From Hungatella hathewayi WAL-18680 (GTDB lineage: Bacteria; Bacillota; Clostridia; Lachnospirales; Lachnospiraceae), in NCBI RefSeq assembly GCF_000235505.1, contig NZ_JH379027.1, positions 2,500,080-2,564,079 of the forward strand: a DNA stretch of 64,000 nt, written 5' to 3'. Positions 8,579-18,024 of the stretch are shown here, one piece after another. The stretch's first letter is position 1; every line of letters begins with the position of its first letter. The notes under the pieces were generated by a model. The model made no database searches. It saw only the letters and a program-made list of their open reading frames with translations, and was not told the origin of the DNA. The position numbers and the translations under genes were made by a program.

Positions 8579-8658
8579 CAAACGTCAAAAAAGACCAGTC
8601 AGAATTTCCAGTTTTAGCTTTCCAGCCCCACGGTATCGTTTAGAGGAAAGGAGAAGGG

Positions 8659-10068
8659 ATGAAAAAGTTTTGCTATGAGACGCAGTATGATGTGATTGTA
8701 GCAGGCGGCGGGGTATCGGGAACCGTGGCAGCCATAGCGGCGGGCCGGATGGGCGCGAAGGTTCTGATCGTGGAACAGAGCGGCTATTTAGGCGGTGCGC
8801 TGACCGGATGCGGTGTGGGACCCATGATGACATTTCACGCCGGGGAGAAGCAGGTGATACGGGGAATCATGGAGGAGATTGTGGAGCGGCTCAAAAACGA
8901 TGGTTATTCCACCGGCCATATCTACGACACCATGCAGTATATCAGCTATCTGACCCCGTTTAATGCGGAAGGACTGAAGGTGGTCCTGGATGAAATGACG
9001 GAGGAAGCCGGCTGTCAGGTTCTGTTTCACACCTTTATCGGCGGTGCGGAATGTGAGGGCGGCAGGATAACCGGTCTGACGGTGTGCAACAAAGACGGCA
9101 TCCATAAGCTGGAGGCGGCGGTATACATAGACGGCACCGGGGACGGGGACGTGGCATCATTTGCGGGAGCGCCCATGACCAAGGGAAGAGAATCCGACGG
9201 AGCGGCCCAGCCCATGACCATGAACATGAAATATGTGAATGTGGATACGGCGGCCATCAAGAACCATATCCGAAATCATATTGAGGATTTCTCCCGCCAC
9301 CAGGGCAACGAGGAGCTGATGGACACGGTGAGCCGGTTCTCCTTCTGCGGATTCCAGGAAGAATTCCGGGCGGCGGAAGCGAGAGGTGAGCTGGAGATTA
9401 AGCGGGAGGATGTGCTGTGCTTTGAGACGGATCGGCCGGGCGAGTACATTGTCAACACCACCAGGATTATCGAGCATGACGCGGTGAACGCGGCCAGCTT
9501 GAGCGACGCGGAAGTGGTGGGGCGGCGGCAGTGCAGACAGCTTGACAGATTTCTGAGAAGCCATGTTCCTGGATTCGAGCATGCCCTGCTGGAATTTACG
9601 GGTCCCAGTGTGGGAGTCAGAGGTTCCAGACAGCTGTCCGGGAAATACACACTGACGGCCGAGGATATTTTGAAACGCAGGGAGTTTGACAGCGTGATTG
9701 CCCATTCGGCTTATCCCATCGATATTCACAACCCCAAGGGGCTCGGGACGGACAGCCGGTTCCTGTCGGAGAAGGGGACCTATTACAGCATTCCCTATGA
9801 GACGCTATACTGTGAGGATATCACAAACCTGCTGGTGGCAGGGCGGTGCATCTCCGCTTCCTTTGAGGCGCAGGCGGCGATTCGGACGACACCGACGGCC
9901 GGAACTTTGGGCCATGCGGCCGGAGTGGCGGCGGCATTGGCGGCGCAGGCGGCCAGAAGCGCAGCGGGGGCAGAAGCCAGATGTTACGGCGAAGTGGCGA
10001 AGGTGGATGTGAAAGAACTGCAGCGCCATCTAGTGGCCCAGGATGCGTTTCTTGATTTGAAAGAATGA
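8659..10068 (+). CDS. FAD-dependent oxidoreductase (FAD_oxidored, PF12831-like)
   Basis: 469 aa, cytosolic. N-terminal dinucleotide fold VIVAGGGVSGTVAAIAAG (about 12-30) followed by LIVEQSGYLGG; a second FAD contact region lies near the C-terminus (DITNLLVAGRCISAS, then TPTAGTLGHAAG). Enzymes of this family oxidise or reduce small organic molecules with FAD; the substrate here is unknown. The start at 8659 follows GAGGAAAGGAG. It heads a three- to four-gene series with a permease and a hydantoinase-like protein and is divergent from an RpiR regulator, suggesting one catabolic pathway. Confidence 0.82.
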   Translation: MKKFCYETQYDVIVAGGGVSGTVAAIAAGRMGAKVLIVEQSGYLGGALTGCGVGPMMTFHAGEKQVIRGIMEEIVERLKNDGYSTGHIYDTMQYISYLTPFNAEGLKVVLDEMTEEAGCQVLFHTFIGGAECEGGRITGLTVCNKDGIHKLEAAVYIDGTGDGDVASFAGAPMTKGRESDGAAQPMTMNMKYVNVDTAAIKNHIRNHIEDFSRHQGNEELMDTVSRFSFCGFQEEFRAAEARGELEIKREDVLCFETDRPGEYIVNTTRIIEHDAVNAASLSDAEVVGRRQCRQLDRFLRSHVPGFEHALLEFTGPSVGVRGSRQLSGKYTLTAEDILKRREFDSVIAHSAYPIDIHNPKGLGTDSRFLSEKGTYYSIPYETLYCEDITNLLVAGRCISASFEAQAAIRTTPTAGTLGHAAGVAAALAAQAARSAAGAEARCYGEVAKVDVKELQRHLVAQDAFLDLKE

Positions 10069-10172
10069 CAGAGGCGAAAGAGTATCAAGCAGGAAAAGGA
10101 AAGCGTTTAGGAAAAAGTTTTAAAAGTTGAAAGAACAAAAGAGAGAATGGTAATGAAGGAGGATTTTTAGAT

Positions 10173-11444
10173 ATGACAATTCAGGTGATTGGAATACTTG
10201 GGTTATTTGTGTTGATGGTAGTGCTGATGATGACGAGAAAGCTGCCTACCATCCTGGCGCTGCCGATTATGGCGGTGGGTATCGCGTTAATCGCTGGAAT
10301 CCCGTTTATCGGCGGGGAGTTCAGCATTGCCAAGGATGTGCTGGAAGCGGGCTCCATGAGAATGAGCACGGCTATCGCCGGATTATTCTTCGGCGGATTT
10401 TTCGGCAAGGTATTGAGCCGTGTTGGCATTACCAATACCATTATCCGCAAGGCGGCGGAGATGGCAGGTGACAAACCGCTTCCCATCGCGTACGCGTTTC
10501 TCATTGTGACATCCATTATATTTGCGGCTTCCAACGGTCTTGGCATGTTCATTCTGGTTGGAACCATCATTGTACCGATTATGATCAGCGCTGGTTTAAG
10601 CCCGCTGGTGGCCGGAACCATTCTGCTGCTGGGCAACGGCATCGGTGTTACATTTTCCGTTGGAACCCTGGGTGTGTATATTGATACCCTGGGACTGCCG
10701 CTGGAGACCGTGACCCAGTATTCCTTCCTGTGTGCGGCACCATTGATTGTAGTTTCCGTGATTATGGTTTATGTGATGATCAAATCCGGCGGCAAGAAGA
10801 GAAAAGCATGGGCAATGCCGTCATCCGATATGGGAAGCGAGAAAAATGTGCGCTCCATCGCATTGATTTCCCCATTGATTCCTGTAGTTCTGGTATTTGC
10901 ACTGAAGCTTCCGCTGGTACCGGCTATCTTAATCGGAATCGTGTTAACCCTGATTCTTGCAACACCGAAAAACGCAGTTCATGTGGTATCCAGCTCCTTC
11001 GTGGAAGGTATCCAGGAGACGGCCGGCGCCTGCGGACTGATGATTGGCATCGGTATGGTATTGAAGGCTGTTATGGCGCCTGAGGTAGCGGCAGTGTTAG
11101 AGCCGGTTATCAAAGCTATTATCCCGTCAAATGCAGTGATGTTTGTCCTGGTGTTCGGACTTCTGTCCCCACTGGCGATCTACCGTGGACCGTTAAATGT
11201 GTGGGGCCTTGGCTCCGGTATCGTGGCCCTGCTGGCTTCCTGCGGCATGAACCCGGTTGCGGCTATGGTGGCTTTGAGACTGGATTCCAACGTGCAGGCA
11301 GTCTGTGACCCGACCAACTCCCACAACGTATGGGTGGCCGATTTCACCAAGACCGACGTTAATGATTTCTTAAAGAAGACCATTTTGTGGATTGCAGTTT
11401 CCACCCTTGCGGGACTTATCGTTGCCAGCTTTGTGGTACTGTAA
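10173..11444 (+). CDS. 12-helix organic-anion permease (GntP/citrate-transporter-like)
   Basis: 423 aa and hydrophobic throughout, with about 11-12 membrane helices. Gly-rich re-entrant-type stretches (GTILLLGNGIGVTFSVGTLG; YRGPLNVWGLGSG) and a late NVQAVCDPTNSHN polar motif fit the ion-transporter superfamily of gluconate, citrate and dicarboxylate carriers. The ribosome site AAGGAGG is about 8 nt upstream. Lying between an FAD oxidoreductase and a hydantoinase/oxoprolinase A-like gene, it probably brings in their substrate, an organic acid or cyclic amide; this is inferred from position only. Confidence 0.75.
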   Translation: MTIQVIGILGLFVLMVVLMMTRKLPTILALPIMAVGIALIAGIPFIGGEFSIAKDVLEAGSMRMSTAIAGLFFGGFFGKVLSRVGITNTIIRKAAEMAGDKPLPIAYAFLIVTSIIFAASNGLGMFILVGTIIVPIMISAGLSPLVAGTILLLGNGIGVTFSVGTLGVYIDTLGLPLETVTQYSFLCAAPLIVVSVIMVYVMIKSGGKKRKAWAMPSSDMGSEKNVRSIALISPLIPVVLVFALKLPLVPAILIGIVLTLILATPKNAVHVVSSSFVEGIQETAGACGLMIGIGMVLKAVMAPEVAAVLEPVIKAIIPSNAVMFVLVFGLLSPLAIYRGPLNVWGLGSGIVALLASCGMNPVAAMVALRLDSNVQAVCDPTNSHNVWVADFTKTDVNDFLKKTILWIAVSTLAGLIVASFVVL

Positions 11445-11486
11445 TGCAGTGACAGCAGTTAGGAAAAGAGGAGAGTACATCAGGCT

Positions 11487-13622
11487 ATGAAGAAGAAAGT
11501 AAGAATAGGAATTGACGTAGGCGGAACGTTTACGGACGCGGTTGTCATTGACAGCACCACCTATGACGTGATTGCGAAGAAAAAGATTCCGACCACCCAT
11601 GAAGAGGGCGTGGCGGTGGGCGTGGTGACGCTGATTAACCAGCTGATGGAAGAACTGGGGATAGCGCCGGAGGACGTGGTGTTTATCGCCCACGGCACCA
11701 CCCAGGCCACCAACGCGCTGCTGGAGGGTGACGTGGCCAGTGTCGGCATCATCGGCATGGGAACCGGCATGGACGCCAGAGGAGCGAGGAATGAGACATC
11801 TGTGGAGAACATCGAGCTGGCTCCTGGGAAATTCTTAAAGACCAGCCATACCTTCCTCGATTCCAGGGCAGTAAATGACGGCAGCATCCGGGCCGCCATC
11901 GACGAGGTGAGAGGCGCCGGGGCGGAGGTCATCGTGGCCTCCGAGGCGTACAGTGTGGATAACCCGGAGCATGAGCTGGCCGTCCAGGAGGCTGCCGGGA
12001 AGCAGGGACTTTACTGCACCGGCGGACATGAGATATCCCAGCTTTACGGCCTGAAGATGAGAACCAGGACAGCGGTTGTCAACGCGTCCCTGATTCCGAA
12101 AATGATGGAGACCGCCAACATGACGGAGCGGGCGGTGATTGACACCCATATCCAGTCCGGACTGATGATTATGCGGTGCGACGGCGGCGTGATGAGTATC
12201 AATGAGGTGAGAAAACGCCCCATCCTCACCATGCTGTCCGGCCTGGCGGCCGGGGTGGCCGGCGCGCTGATGTATGAGAAGATTTCCGACGGAATCTTTT
12301 TCGAGGCCGGCGGCACCAGCGTGGATATCTCCGTGATTAAAAATGGTAAGGTAATGATAAAATACGCCCAGGTGGGCGGACACAAGACCTATTTGCAGTC
12401 TCTGGACGTGCGGACGCTGGGCGTGGCCGGCGGCTCCATGGTCCGGGTCAGCGACGGGAAGATCGTGGACATCGGGCCACGCTCGGCTCACATTGCCGGG
12501 AAGGAGTACGAGTGCTTCCAGGAGGATGGGACACTGGATGGCGCCAAGGTGCTGTTTGTCAGCCCCAGAGCGGATGACCCGAAGGAGTATGTGCTGGTTC
12601 AAAATCCTGCCGGGAAGGAGTACTCCCTGACACTGGCCGGAGCGGCCAACCTGCTGGGCTACGTGCCGGAGGAGGATTACGCCAGAGGCCGGCAGCAGCC
12701 GACGAGGGCGGCCTGGGATGCCCTGGGAGCCTATCTTGGCTGTACCGGCGAGGAGGCCGCCAGGAAGACCATGGATTTGGCCATGGATAAGCTGGTGGAT
12801 GTGGTGGAAGAGCTGATCGACGAGTACGAGCTGGACACCAAATTCGTCACCCTGGTGGGCGGCGGCGGCTCTGGGGCCGTCATTGTCCACGCGCTGGCCG
12901 AGCGGATGGGCGTCAAATCAAAGATAGCCAAGAACGCCCCCTATATCTCCACCATCGGCGTGGCGCTTGCCATGGTGCGGGAGCAGATGGAGCGGACCAT
13001 CGCCAATCCCACGGAGGAGGACATCAAGAAAATCCGCCGGGATATCATCGAGAAAATCGTGAAGTCCGGCGCCAACGAAAAGACGGTGGACGTGACCATC
13101 GAGGTGGATGCCCAGAAAAATATTTTGAGGGCCATCGCCACGGGGGCCACGGAGCTGCGGCAGAAGGATTTGGGAGCGGCGGATTTGAAACAGGAGGAAC
13201 TTCAGACCATCTCGTCGGAGGCCCTGGGGACACCAAAGGAGGAGACAAACTGCGTGGCCGCTTCCGGCAGATGGAATGTATATGAGGCGGTCACGAAGAA
13301 AAAGGTGCTGGGATTCTTCAGCCAGAAGAGCCGCCGTCTGTGCGTCATCGACCGGGAGGGCGTGGTCAGGCTGAAAAAGGAGAAGGCGGAGTACTTGAAG
13401 TTCGCCAAGGGCAGAAAGAACAGCGAGTTTGCGGAGTTCCTGGACGCCAACACCACCTTCTCGGACGCCAACGCCACCATTCCGAAGGTATTTATCTTCT
13501 ACCGGGAGAAAATGCTGGATTTAACCGGGATGCAGAGCGCGGAGCAGCTGAATTCCATTTTGGATATGGAGATTGAGGGGCTGGAGGACAGCGAGGAGCT
13601 GATTGCGGTGGCTTACAAGTAG
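11487..13622 (+). CDS. hydantoinase/oxoprolinase family protein, A-subunit type
   Basis: 711 aa. The ASKHA-type phosphate-binding start GIDVGGTFTDAVVID (about 7-21), then FIAHGTTQATNALLEG, the central GGTSVDISVIKNGK segment and a C-terminal GGGGSGAVIVHALAERMG match Hydant_A_N and Hydantoinase_A. The family opens hydantoin or 5-oxoproline rings, or carboxylates ketones, using ATP, and normally needs a B subunit. No B-subunit gene is in the window. The last 170 residues look like a lineage-specific C-terminal domain. The ribosome site is weak (AGGAGAG about 13 nt upstream of the ATG). Confidence 0.82.
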   Translation: MKKKVRIGIDVGGTFTDAVVIDSTTYDVIAKKKIPTTHEEGVAVGVVTLINQLMEELGIAPEDVVFIAHGTTQATNALLEGDVASVGIIGMGTGMDARGARNETSVENIELAPGKFLKTSHTFLDSRAVNDGSIRAAIDEVRGAGAEVIVASEAYSVDNPEHELAVQEAAGKQGLYCTGGHEISQLYGLKMRTRTAVVNASLIPKMMETANMTERAVIDTHIQSGLMIMRCDGGVMSINEVRKRPILTMLSGLAAGVAGALMYEKISDGIFFEAGGTSVDISVIKNGKVMIKYAQVGGHKTYLQSLDVRTLGVAGGSMVRVSDGKIVDIGPRSAHIAGKEYECFQEDGTLDGAKVLFVSPRADDPKEYVLVQNPAGKEYSLTLAGAANLLGYVPEEDYARGRQQPTRAAWDALGAYLGCTGEEAARKTMDLAMDKLVDVVEELIDEYELDTKFVTLVGGGGSGAVIVHALAERMGVKSKIAKNAPYISTIGVALAMVREQMERTIANPTEEDIKKIRRDIIEKIVKSGANEKTVDVTIEVDAQKNILRAIATGATELRQKDLGAADLKQEELQTISSEALGTPKEETNCVAASGRWNVYEAVTKKKVLGFFSQKSRRLCVIDREGVVRLKKEKAEYLKFAKGRKNSEFAEFLDANTTFSDANATIPKVFIFYREKMLDLTGMQSAEQLNSILDMEIEGLEDSEELIAVAYK

Positions 13623-13654
13623 AAGACCATTTATATGGAAGGAGGGGAGCGGAA

Positions 13655-14323
13655 ATGATATCGGATGAAGCGCTTGCCATGTTTGAACTGAGTAATGATT
13701 TGCTGGTTGGGAAGATTGCCAAGGAGCGTTATCCTTACTATGTCAATGCATCGCTGAACCTGGGGCGGGAAGCGGCCGGGCGGGTGAAGGAGTCGGGCAC
13801 CGTCGACATTTTCCAGCCTTATGAAGAAGCGGGGATGGAAATCATCTACGAGGAGAAGAGCGGGGAGCAGTACGGGGTGTCATTCCGCGCCCAAAGCGAG
13901 TACGGGAAGGATGGGAGTGCGAAGGTGATGATTTACCGGCAGTCCATCGCCGAGCTGGCGAAACACAGCCGGGAGGTGGAACTGACGGAGGAGGAGGCGC
14001 TTCGCATCCATCTGGCCCATGAGTATTTCCATTATCTGGAGTACCACAGCAGTGAGATTCGGGACGAGAGGACGATGAAGTATTATGAGCACGGGTTCGT
14101 GTCGGATTATCTGGAGCCGGTGGAGCTTAGCAGGATATTTGGCAGAAGGCGGACGGGCGGAATCCTGCGGTGCAGTGAGATTGCGGCCCACGCCTTTGCA
14201 AAAGAGCTGATTGGGATATCCATTCTTCCTAATTACTTTGACTACGCTTATTTGATGGCGGAGGGAAAGGTGCGGGAGGCGGACTTCCTGGAGCGGGTGA
14301 AGGAGTACGAGGCATTATTCTGA
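13655..14323 (+). CDS. putative HEXXH zinc metallopeptidase-like protein (ImmA/IrrE-like layout)
   Basis: 222 aa, no signal peptide. HLAHEYFHYLEYH (about 119-131) contains HEYFH, an HEXXH zinc motif. A downstream SEIAAHAFAKELIG (about 174-187) resembles the ExxANxFAxxLL segment of ImmA/IrrE peptidases, whose Glu is the third zinc ligand. There is no helix-turn-helix or repressor partner nearby. The ribosome site GGAAGGAGGGG is strong, and the gap to the hydantoinase-like gene is 32 nt, so it is co-transcribed. Family assignment is tentative; it may be an uncharacterised protein family with a zincin core. Confidence 0.55.
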   Translation: MISDEALAMFELSNDLLVGKIAKERYPYYVNASLNLGREAAGRVKESGTVDIFQPYEEAGMEIIYEEKSGEQYGVSFRAQSEYGKDGSAKVMIYRQSIAELAKHSREVELTEEEALRIHLAHEYFHYLEYHSSEIRDERTMKYYEHGFVSDYLEPVELSRIFGRRRTGGILRCSEIAAHAFAKELIGISILPNYFDYAYLMAEGKVREADFLERVKEYEALF

Positions 14324-14337
14324 ATATCGAAATGGCA

Positions 14338-14382
14338 GCAGGCGGGGAATTCCATGAAGATGGGGGCCCGCCTGTATTTTTT
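14338..14382 (+). terminator. intrinsic terminator of the RpiR-linked operon
   Basis: GCAGGCGGG (14338-14346) pairs with CCCGCCTGT (14367-14375), followed by A and six T residues. Confidence 0.85.
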
Positions 14383-14568
14383 ATGTCATGATATCGTAGG
14401 AACCGACACTTTACTTCTCTGGCTGATGCGGTGATGAGGGCCGCTTTCCGCTCCCAGGTTCCGGGCGGTTTTGGAGGAAATTAGAAATAAACTAGTAAAG
14501 ACAGGCAATTTGTTATATAATATCTGAAAAAGCAACAATTAACATTTGACAAGGAGAAATCAATCAAC

Positions 14569-15318
14569 ATGCTTACATTGGAAAACCTGTCTTTTGGTGT
14601 GCAGGATGAAAAGGGACAGAAGGAAATCATCCGGGAACTGAATTTGACGATACCGGACAATCAATTTGTGGTGATTACCGGACCTAACGGTGGTGGCAAA
14701 TCGACGCTGGCGAAGCTGATTGCCGGGATAGAGATGCCGACGGAGGGACGGATTGTATTTGACGGAACAGATATCACGCAGGCCGGGATTACGGAGCGGG
14801 CCAACATGGGAATCAGCTATGCGTTTCAGCAGCCGGTGCGTTTTAAGGGCGTCCAGGTGCTGGACCTGATCCGTCTGGCGGCGAAGAAGAAGCTGTCGGC
14901 GGCGGACGCCTGCACTTATCTTTCAGAGGTGGGACTGTGCGCTAAGGATTACATCAACCGGGAGGTCAACGCCAGTCTCTCCGGCGGGGAATTAAAGAGA
15001 ATTGAGATTGCCACGGTGCTGGCCAGAGGGACCAAGCTGTCGGTGTTTGACGAGCCGGAGGCGGGGATTGATTTGTGGAGCTTCCAGAACCTGATTCAGG
15101 TGTTTGAGCGGATGAGGGCGAAGACAAATGGCTCCATCCTCATCATTTCCCATCAGGAGCGGATTTTGAATATTGCCGATGAAATAGTGGTAATTGCCGA
15201 TGGTGTTATCACCAATCAGGGACCGAAGGACGAGATTCTCCCGAAACTGCTGGGGACGGCTTCCGCTGTGGATGCATGTAAATATGGGCAGCCGTATTCC
15301 GGAAAGGAGGACGAGTAG
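14569..15318 (+). CDS. sufC: Fe-S cluster assembly ATPase, SufC-type (SmsC-like)
   Basis: 249 aa ABC ATPase. Walker A GPNGGGKST (about 38-46), Q-loop AFQQPVRF, signature LSGGELKR, Walker B LSVFDEPEAGID and switch His in ISHQE. The EPEAGID and GGELKR forms are typical of SufC. It drives scaffold rearrangement in Fe-S assembly with the SufB-like protein encoded 1 nt downstream. The ribosome site AAGGAG is 14552-14557. The region 14383-14568 contains a TATAAT (14516-14521) without a clear -35. No sufD, sufS or sufU neighbours, so this is the two-gene SufBC/SMS-like form. Confidence 0.85.
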   Translation: MLTLENLSFGVQDEKGQKEIIRELNLTIPDNQFVVITGPNGGGKSTLAKLIAGIEMPTEGRIVFDGTDITQAGITERANMGISYAFQQPVRFKGVQVLDLIRLAAKKKLSAADACTYLSEVGLCAKDYINREVNASLSGGELKRIEIATVLARGTKLSVFDEPEAGIDLWSFQNLIQVFERMRAKTNGSILIISHQERILNIADEIVVIADGVITNQGPKDEILPKLLGTASAVDACKYGQPYSGKEDE

Positions 15319-15319
15319 G

Positions 15320-16255
15320 ATGGCAGACATCATGAAGGTAGACCAGATACAGATGCGCCTGCTGGAGGAAGTGGCAGATTTACACGAAGTGCCGGCGGGG
15401 GCTTACAATATCAGAGCCAACGGGCAGTTAGCGGGGCGGGTGAATTCCGCCAACATCGAGATTGTGTCCAAGGAGGACGGAACTGGGATTGACATTCACA
15501 TCAAGCCGGGGACAAAGCGGGAGAGCGTGCATATTCCGGTGGTGTTGAGCCAAAGCGGCCTGACGGAGATGGTGTACAATGATTTTTATATCGGGGATGA
15601 CGCGGACGTGGTGATTGTGGCGGGCTGCGGCATTCACAATGGCGGTGACAAGGATTCGGAGCATGACGGGATTCACCGGTTCTTCCTGGGGAAGAATGCG
15701 AAGGTGAAATACGTGGAGAAGCATTACGGCGAGGGCGACGGTCAGGGAAAACGGATCCTGAACCCGGGCACGGAGGTCACCATGGAGGAGAACAGCTACA
15801 TGGAGATGGAGATGGTGCAGATTAAGGGGGTGGATTCCACGAAGCGGAATACCACGGCCAATCTGGCCGCCGGCGCCAAGCTGATTATCCGGGAGCGGCT
15901 GCTGACCCATGGAAGCCAGGACGCGGTCAGCGGGTTTGTGGTGAATTTAAACGGGGACGGCTCCAGCGCCAACGTGATCTCCCGCTCAGTGGCCAAGGAC
16001 GATTCCAGCCAGACGTTTCTGGCGGAGATTAACGGAAACGCCAAGTGCGCCGGACACTCGGAGTGTGACGCCATTATTATGGGAAATGCGAAGATCAGCG
16101 CGATTCCAAAAATCACCGCCAACAACACCGACGCCGCGCTGATTCATGAGGCGGCGATTGGAAAGATTGCCGGGGAGCAGCTGATTAAGCTGATGACGCT
16201 GGGACTGACCGAGGCGGAAGCGGAAGCGCAGATTGTGAATGGATTTTTGAAATAG
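15320..16255 (+). CDS. sufB: SufB/SufD-family Fe-S scaffold (SmsB-like)
   Basis: 311 aa, clearly shorter than classic SufB (about 460-490). The beta-helix core and C-terminal part of the UPF0051 family are present: VVIVAGCGIHNGG, KVKYVEKHYGEG, a Cys/His-bearing NGNAKCAGHSECDAIIMG, and the ALIHEAAIGKI segment followed by LMTLGLTEAEAEAQIVNGF. These carry likely cluster ligands. The start at 15320 is chosen because AAAGGAGG at 15303-15310 precedes it. With the SufC-like ATPase it forms a minimal assembly machine. Confidence 0.85.
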   Translation: MADIMKVDQIQMRLLEEVADLHEVPAGAYNIRANGQLAGRVNSANIEIVSKEDGTGIDIHIKPGTKRESVHIPVVLSQSGLTEMVYNDFYIGDDADVVIVAGCGIHNGGDKDSEHDGIHRFFLGKNAKVKYVEKHYGEGDGQGKRILNPGTEVTMEENSYMEMEMVQIKGVDSTKRNTTANLAAGAKLIIRERLLTHGSQDAVSGFVVNLNGDGSSANVISRSVAKDDSSQTFLAEINGNAKCAGHSECDAIIMGNAKISAIPKITANNTDAALIHEAAIGKIAGEQLIKLMTLGLTEAEAEAQIVNGFLK

Positions 16256-16308
16256 GCATGGGACCGGGGCTTCCTGCATAGACTGGAAGAAAAAACAGGT
16301 GATGTATC

Positions 16309-18024
16309 ATGCCGGACCAGAAACTGGAAAATCAGTTAAATCTTGCACTGGAGGCCACGCCGGACGAGCGGGAGCATTCAGGGGAATTGAATATCGGGTA
16401 TAATCCCGAGGAGCGGACGTGGGAGCTGATTGTCAAGCACTCGGAGAGTATTGACGAGCTGAAGGAGCTGGGGATTTTGATTTATCCCCTGATTAACAAT
16501 TACTCGATTCTGACGGTGCCGGAGTCTCTGATAACCACGGTCAGCAATCTGCCGCAAATTGAATATATTGAGAAACCTAAGAGACTGTTTTTTGCCATTA
16601 ACCAGGCGAAGGCAGTCTCTTGTATTGATTATGTACAAGTGGAGGGGAGCGCCTACAACCCTTACCTGACGGGGCGGGGGATTATTGTGGCGGTGATTGA
16701 CTCCGGGATTGATTACTACCACAGTGATTTTCGAAATGAGGACGGGAGCACCAGAATTCTGGAATTGTGGGACCAGACCATCGACAGAGTCTATACGAGG
16801 GAGGAGATCAATGAGGCGTTAAACCGCGGCAGCCGGGCGGCGGCCCGTGAGGTGGTTTCTTCGGTGGACGGCAGCGGCCATGGCACGGCGGTGGCCGGGA
16901 TTGCGGCCGGAAACGGGCGGGAGAATAACGGGCAGTACCGTGGCGTGGCCTTTGAGAGCGAGCTGCTGATTGTAAAGATGGGAGTGCCGGACCCGGAGGG
17001 ATTTCCCAGGACCACGGAACTGATGAAAGCCATAGATTTTGTGGTGAGGCGGGCGGTGGATTATCACATGCCGGTGGCCATCAATATCAGCTTTGGAAAT
17101 ACCTACGGCTCCCACGATGGCACCAGCCTGCTGGAAACCTATATTGACGCGGTGTCCAACTACGGCAGGGTGGTGATTGCCGTGGGGACCGGCAATGAAG
17201 GAGGGCGGGGCGGACATATTTCCGGGACGCTTGCGGAGGGGAATCCGGTGGATGTGGAGTTATCCATTTCTCCTTATGAGACGGGATTCAGCGTTCAGCT
17301 GTGGAAGGCTTACACGGATGAGTTTCAGATCAATCTTATCACCCCGTCGGGGGTGGACTTTGGGCCGTTAATACCGGCGGCCAGTCCACAGACGCTGACC
17401 TATGAGAATATGAGAATCCTGATTTATTACGGGGAGCCCAGCCCGTACAGCCAGGCCCAGGAAATCTATTTTGATTTTATTCCCATAGGAACTTATTTGA
17501 CCAGCGGCATCTGGACCTTTCGGCTGACGCCCAGGAAAATTGTCAGCGGCCGCTATGATTTCTGGCTTCCGGCCAGCAGCATTTTAAACCAGTCCACCTA
17601 TTTTCTGGGCTCCACCCAGGATACGACCCTGACCATCCCGTCCACCGCGGCCATGGTGATCTCCGTGGGCGCCTACGACGATTCCTACCAGTGCTACGCC
17701 GATTTCTCCGGCCGTGGCTACACCCGCCTGACAGACCAGGTCAAGCCGGACCTAGCCGCCCCCGGCGTCAACATCGTAGCTCCCAGAAACGGCGGCGGCT
17801 ATGCCCCCGTCACCGGCACCTCCTTCGCCACCCCCTTCGTGACCGGAAGCGCCGCCCTGCTGATGGAGTGGGGCATCATCCAGGGCCACGACCCCTATCT
17901 CTACGGCGAAAAAGTCAAAGCCTACCTAAGAAGAGGCGCCCGCCAGCTCCCCGGCTTCCCCGCCTGGCCCAATCCCCAGCTGGGGTATGGGGCGCTGTGC
18001 CTGCGGGATTCGCTGCCGTTGTGA
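16309..18024 (+). CDS. S8 (subtilase) peptidase, CspB-like
   Basis: 571 aa. A complete catalytic triad is seen: Asp131 in VAVIDSGID, His191 in GSGHGTAVAG and Ser505 in GTSFATP, with the oxyanion Asn in GTGNEGG. A roughly 100-residue N-terminal pro-like domain and a jelly-roll-type insertion (about 320-440) before the Ser segment match the Csp group of Clostridia, which process the spore cortex hydrolase SleC. There is no secretion signal, as in Csp proteins. Whether it acts in germination is inferred. The last 330 nt use markedly more C-ending codons than the rest of the gene. Confidence 0.85.
   Translation: MPDQKLENQLNLALEATPDEREHSGELNIGYNPEERTWELIVKHSESIDELKELGILIYPLINNYSILTVPESLITTVSNLPQIEYIEKPKRLFFAINQAKAVSCIDYVQVEGSAYNPYLTGRGIIVAVIDSGIDYYHSDFRNEDGSTRILELWDQTIDRVYTREEINEALNRGSRAAAREVVSSVDGSGHGTAVAGIAAGNGRENNGQYRGVAFESELLIVKMGVPDPEGFPRTTELMKAIDFVVRRAVDYHMPVAINISFGNTYGSHDGTSLLETYIDAVSNYGRVVIAVGTGNEGGRGGHISGTLAEGNPVDVELSISPYETGFSVQLWKAYTDEFQINLITPSGVDFGPLIPAASPQTLTYENMRILIYYGEPSPYSQAQEIYFDFIPIGTYLTSGIWTFRLTPRKIVSGRYDFWLPASSILNQSTYFLGSTQDTTLTIPSTAAMVISVGAYDDSYQCYADFSGRGYTRLTDQVKPDLAAPGVNIVAPRNGGGYAPVTGTSFATPFVTGSAALLMEWGIIQGHDPYLYGEKVKAYLRRGARQLPGFPAWPNPQLGYGALCLRDSLPL

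Noticed and set aside
8317..8588. Short A+T-rich frames on the - strand in the RpiR divergent region
   Set aside because: Composition-driven, overlapping, without ribosome sites or recognisable protein features; the region is better read as regulatory.
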